Below, piece by piece: positions 14,226-16,694 of a stretch of 16,694 nucleotides of DNA. Every line of letters starts with the position of its first letter. Position 1 is the first letter of the stretch. The notes beneath the pieces are model-generated. The model saw only the letters and a list, made by a program, of their open reading frames with translations, was not told where the DNA came from and did no database searches. A program made the position numbers and the translations under genes. Source of the stretch: an uncultured Desulfovibrio sp. (GTDB lineage Bacteria; Desulfobacterota; Desulfovibrionia; Desulfovibrionales; Desulfovibrionaceae); assembly GCA_947176055.1 (NCBI GenBank), contig CAMWPE010000022.1, positions 1-16,694 on the forward strand. The letters run 5' to 3'.

Positions 14226-15728
14226 ATGGACAAGGAGTTCTGGCTTAAACTTGCGAAAGACAATCCCAACGGAGTTTCTTTCGAGCCTCTGGCCCTGCGG
14301 TTGTGGCACAAGCGGGCGGGAGTGGACTTTGGGTCGGCCGAATCCCTCCTGTCTCCCCATATGCTCAAGCTGGGCAAGAGCTGGTTTTGCCGGCCAATGC
14401 TCGCGCCGGAGGAAACCTGGACCGCGCTGGACGGATGGATCGGGCAAAATCTGGAACAATACGGCTTTTTTTCCGCCGGCTCTTTTTTGCGGCGCGTCCG
14501 TTCCGATATGCCAAAAATCAAAACGGAGAGCGACGCGGCGGCCCTGTTGGAATTTATGGGCTACGAACTGGCTGACTACCAGGGCCGTAAATTTTGCGTC
14601 GCGGAGGATTATTCGCCGGCGCTGGCCGGATTTATCAGCGACGACGTTTTTGAGTTTCTGGCTCCGGACGATCGTCTGGCAACGATCCTGGAGGGGTTGA
14701 GAGACAACCTCTCGCGCCGCCTGCGCGAAAACGGCGAAATATGGATCGATGATCTCCTGCGGGAGGATTTGCCAAATCTGGACGCGGAGGCGCTGGAGAC
14801 AATCCGGAATCTCCTGCTTCCGCAAGCGCATGCCCAGGATATTGATGGCCGGACAGTCTGGAGCTTGCCGGAGGCCATATGCCTGCCGGAAGATTTTTCG
14901 GAGAAAATTACTTACGTAATCGACGTTTGGAGCAAGCTCAAACGCGGTCTGGGCGCCGCGACCCTGGGAGACTCCCTGAATATCCTCTATGGGCTGGATT
15001 TCCGCGAGGAATACGGCCTGACCGACAACGCTCTTTTTCTCGAGCAGTGCGCCAACGCGTACGCGGGTCAGGAATATTTGCGGACAGATTTAGCCTATGG
15101 CAGGCTGACGCGCCGCTCCGGGGAGCGCCGGAGAAAGCGGAGAAAGGACACCAACTTTCAGGATCTGGGTATTCCCCCCGGCTCCGTCCTCCGGTTCGTC
15201 CGCGACCCCTCCCAGATCTGCGAGACAGAGGACGGAACAAGCCGCGTGCGTTATGGCGGCGAAGTAATGTATATCTCTACACTGGCGCAAAGGTTGCTTA
15301 ATATAAGCGATGGCGCCAACGGCTTCCGGGAATTTAGCTACGACGGCGAGACTCTGGACAAACGCCGGCAAAGGCTGGAACGCGAAGGAGGCGAGAAGCC
15401 AGCGCCGGTTCCCCGCCAGGCTGATATTATCGTCCGCCGCAAACATCCCTCAGCCGCCGACTCTGGCGATTCCGCCCCTGAAGATAATCTGGCCCGCGAC
15501 GAAAACGGCGATCTTATTTTGGGTTTGAGCGGGAGACCGCTGACGAAAAGCTTTTGGCGAGACGTTTTACGAGCGCCCAGAATAGCTGGAATTGAAAATT
15601 GGTATCACCGATACGTCAAAGGCGAATCCTATGAAGATATCGCTCCCGCCACTCCTTATGGCGCGGATTATTTACATAAACTACTCTTTCTTTACAAAGT
15701 TTATCTAAAAACGACGCGTTCTGATTGA
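14226..15728 (+). CDS. Multi-domain protein with tandem winged-helix-like modules and a DUF4357/RAMA-like domain
   Basis: I do not recognise this 500-residue protein as a whole. The N-terminal 290 residues look like three or four repeated units of about 65-70 residues (about 1-58, 62-128, 150-215, 223-292). Each has a helical start, a short loop and a beta-hairpin-like end with a G-R/Y-aromatic pattern, as in winged helices. A very basic linker follows (residues 293-307; nine Arg/Lys in its last ten positions or so). Residues about 310-385 (FQDLGIPPGSVLRF, VRYGGEVMYISTLAQRLL, YDGETL) resemble the DUF4357/RAMA modules attached to restriction and DNA-modification proteins. A helical C-terminal domain (about 425-500) ends it. 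No signal peptide, membrane segment or nuclease motif is visible. GGGGAG lies about five bases before the ATG. The next gene starts four bases after its stop. Predicted role: DNA binding or target recognition for a modification or defence system. Confidence 0.75.
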   Translation: MDKEFWLKLAKDNPNGVSFEPLALRLWHKRAGVDFGSAESLLSPHMLKLGKSWFCRPMLAPEETWTALDGWIGQNLEQYGFFSAGSFLRRVRSDMPKIKTESDAAALLEFMGYELADYQGRKFCVAEDYSPALAGFISDDVFEFLAPDDRLATILEGLRDNLSRRLRENGEIWIDDLLREDLPNLDAEALETIRNLLLPQAHAQDIDGRTVWSLPEAICLPEDFSEKITYVIDVWSKLKRGLGAATLGDSLNILYGLDFREEYGLTDNALFLEQCANAYAGQEYLRTDLAYGRLTRRSGERRRKRRKDTNFQDLGIPPGSVLRFVRDPSQICETEDGTSRVRYGGEVMYISTLAQRLLNISDGANGFREFSYDGETLDKRRQRLEREGGEKPAPVPRQADIIVRRKHPSAADSGDSAPEDNLARDENGDLILGLSGRPLTKSFWRDVLRAPRIAGIENWYHRYVKGESYEDIAPATPYGADYLHKLLFLYKVYLKTTRSD

Positions 15729-15731
15729 GAT

Positions 15732-16694
15732 ATGTACGCGTTCGAGTGGGATCCGCGCTCCAGGGGCTATAAACTCGTCCCCGCCAGACCCGAAAACCAG
15801 TTCAGGCCGCTGCGGCCGGTTTTCAGGGAGGAGCTGGACGCGGGCCCGCTGAAAGATATTTTTACATATCCGGAGTCTTGCGAGGCGCCGCTCCTCTGGG
15901 CCTGGCATAACAAATATTGCCTGAATGGCGAGGAGATTGGCGCCCTCGCGCCTGTTGTCTATAAGGAGCCGTTGCGAATAATTCTCAACGAAGCCGCGCG
16001 GCTTGATCCGGACTTGCGGCCCCTCGATGTCGACCTTTTCCGCGAAGCCAATCGCGAGCTCCTCGAGGCCCTGACCAACGACGCCAGGCGCGTCATAAAG
16101 GAAATGTACGACGAATGGGCCAAAAGGACGGATATAATTTATATCGCCTTTAGCGGCGGCAAGGATTCCCTCGTCCTCCTGGATCTCTGCCACGGGGTCC
16201 TGCCGCCAGACGTTCCCGTAATTTTCAGCGACACCGATATGGAACTCCCCCCCACCCTCGCAATCTGGGAACGGGTCAAAAGGCTTTACGCGGGGCGGCC
16301 ATTCATAAAGGCCAAATCGCGGCTCTCGGCCCTGGAGAGCTGGCGTCTTTTCGGGCCCCCGGCCCGCTCCCTGCGCTGGTGTTGCGCGGTTCATAAAAAC
16401 GCTCCAGCCCTGGCGGCCGTCAAGAGTTTTTGCGGCAAAACAGGGGCGAAAGCCGCGACCTTCGTGGGCGTGCGCGCGGAGGAGAGCCTTAGCCGCGCGT
16501 CCTATGAGATGGTGGGCGAGGGCGTGAAAAATCCCGCCCAGACCAACCTGATGCCCCTCCTCAACTGGACTTCTCACGAAATCTGGCTTTATATCCTGGC
16601 CAAAGGCTTGCCCATAAACGAAGCCTACCGTCAGGGCTTTGCCAGGGTAGGTTGCGCCCTGTGCCCGGAATCTCCCCCCCGTCATATATGGAAT
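15732..16694 (+). CDS. PAPS-reductase-family PP-loop enzyme with Fe-S motif (DndC-like), truncated by the window end
   Basis: The first 321 residues of a protein open at the window edge. An N-terminal extension of about 130 residues starts MYAFEWDPRSRGYKL and is not part of the catalytic fold. The adenylation PP-loop SGGKDS is at residues 141-146. The strand IFSDTDMELPPT (164-175) matches the second active-site segment of PAPS reductases. RWCCAVHKNAP (215-225) and RVGCALCP (305-312) together give Cys217, Cys218, Cys308 and Cys311, the Cys-Cys...Cys-x2-Cys pattern of [4Fe-4S] APS-reductase-type enzymes. The superfamily activates sulfur or sulfate with ATP and includes DndC of DNA phosphorothioation. 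A role in ordinary sulfate assimilation is unlikely because of the extension and the neighbour gene. There is no clear ribosome-binding site; only three bases separate it from the upstream stop, so translation is probably coupled. Confidence 0.85.
   Translation, partial: MYAFEWDPRSRGYKLVPARPENQFRPLRPVFREELDAGPLKDIFTYPESCEAPLLWAWHNKYCLNGEEIGALAPVVYKEPLRIILNEAARLDPDLRPLDVDLFREANRELLEALTNDARRVIKEMYDEWAKRTDIIYIAFSGGKDSLVLLDLCHGVLPPDVPVIFSDTDMELPPTLAIWERVKRLYAGRPFIKAKSRLSALESWRLFGPPARSLRWCCAVHKNAPALAAVKSFCGKTGAKAATFVGVRAEESLSRASYEMVGEGVKNPAQTNLMPLLNWTSHEIWLYILAKGLPINEAYRQGFARVGCALCPESPPRHIWN

Noticed and set aside
15705..16685. A 326-codon - strand frame at the right edge
   Set aside because: It is antisense to the PP-loop enzyme, whose + strand frame holds SGGKDS and the Fe-S cysteines in perfect context.

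Overview
The window looks like a chromosomal segment of a Gram-negative sulfate-reducing deltaproteobacterium, most likely a Desulfovibrionaceae member. Three things support this. The adenylate kinase has the Cys129/His135/Cys151/Cys154 LID-domain metal site known from Desulfovibrio gigas, at exactly those residue numbers. An ArsR-methyltransferase fusion regulator (SahR type) sits directly upstream of ahcY. A heptose-epimerase gene for LPS core indicates an outer membrane. No rRNA, tRNA, CRISPR array, insertion sequence or integrase was recognised.

Layout from left to right. (1) glpK-glpF (290-2575, +): glycerol uptake and phosphorylation, closed by a strong terminator. (2) A 355-nt gap with an orphan hairpin, then a chemoreceptor gene (3041-5155, -) with its own terminator and a plausible sigma-28 promoter. 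(3) hldD (5361-6335, -), for ADP-heptose synthesis. (4) A compact + strand cluster: EF-hand lipoprotein, SlyX-like protein and adenylate kinase (6511-7834), closed by a terminator. (5) A molybdate ABC transporter operon on the - strand (10829 down to 7931): modA, a second modA-like gene without a signal peptide, modB and modC. (6) A small DUF721/DciA-like gene (11049-11378, -), divergent from the sahR-ahcY operon (11433-13824, +). This operon handles S-adenosylhomocysteine, the product of SAM-dependent methylation. (7) After the ahcY terminator and an AT-rich promoter region rich in inverted repeats, a two-gene + strand cassette begins at 14226 and runs off the right edge.

The last cassette is the part most likely to be an accessory or undescribed system. 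Its first gene encodes a 500-residue protein with tandem winged-helix-like modules, a very basic linker and a domain resembling the DUF4357/RAMA modules seen with DNA-modification systems. Its second gene, truncated by the window end, encodes a PAPS-reductase-superfamily PP-loop enzyme with an intact SGGKDS loop and a Cys-Cys...Cys-x2-Cys iron-sulfur motif. That enzyme class includes DndC, the sulfur-activating component of DNA phosphorothioation. I infer a sulfur-dependent nucleic-acid modification or defence module, but the genes that would prove it lie beyond the window.

Other points of interest are the signal-less tandem ModA, a ModC without its usual molybdate-binding C-terminal domain, the chemoreceptor's flagellar-type promoter, and the calcium-binding lipoprotein gene clustered with slyX and adk.
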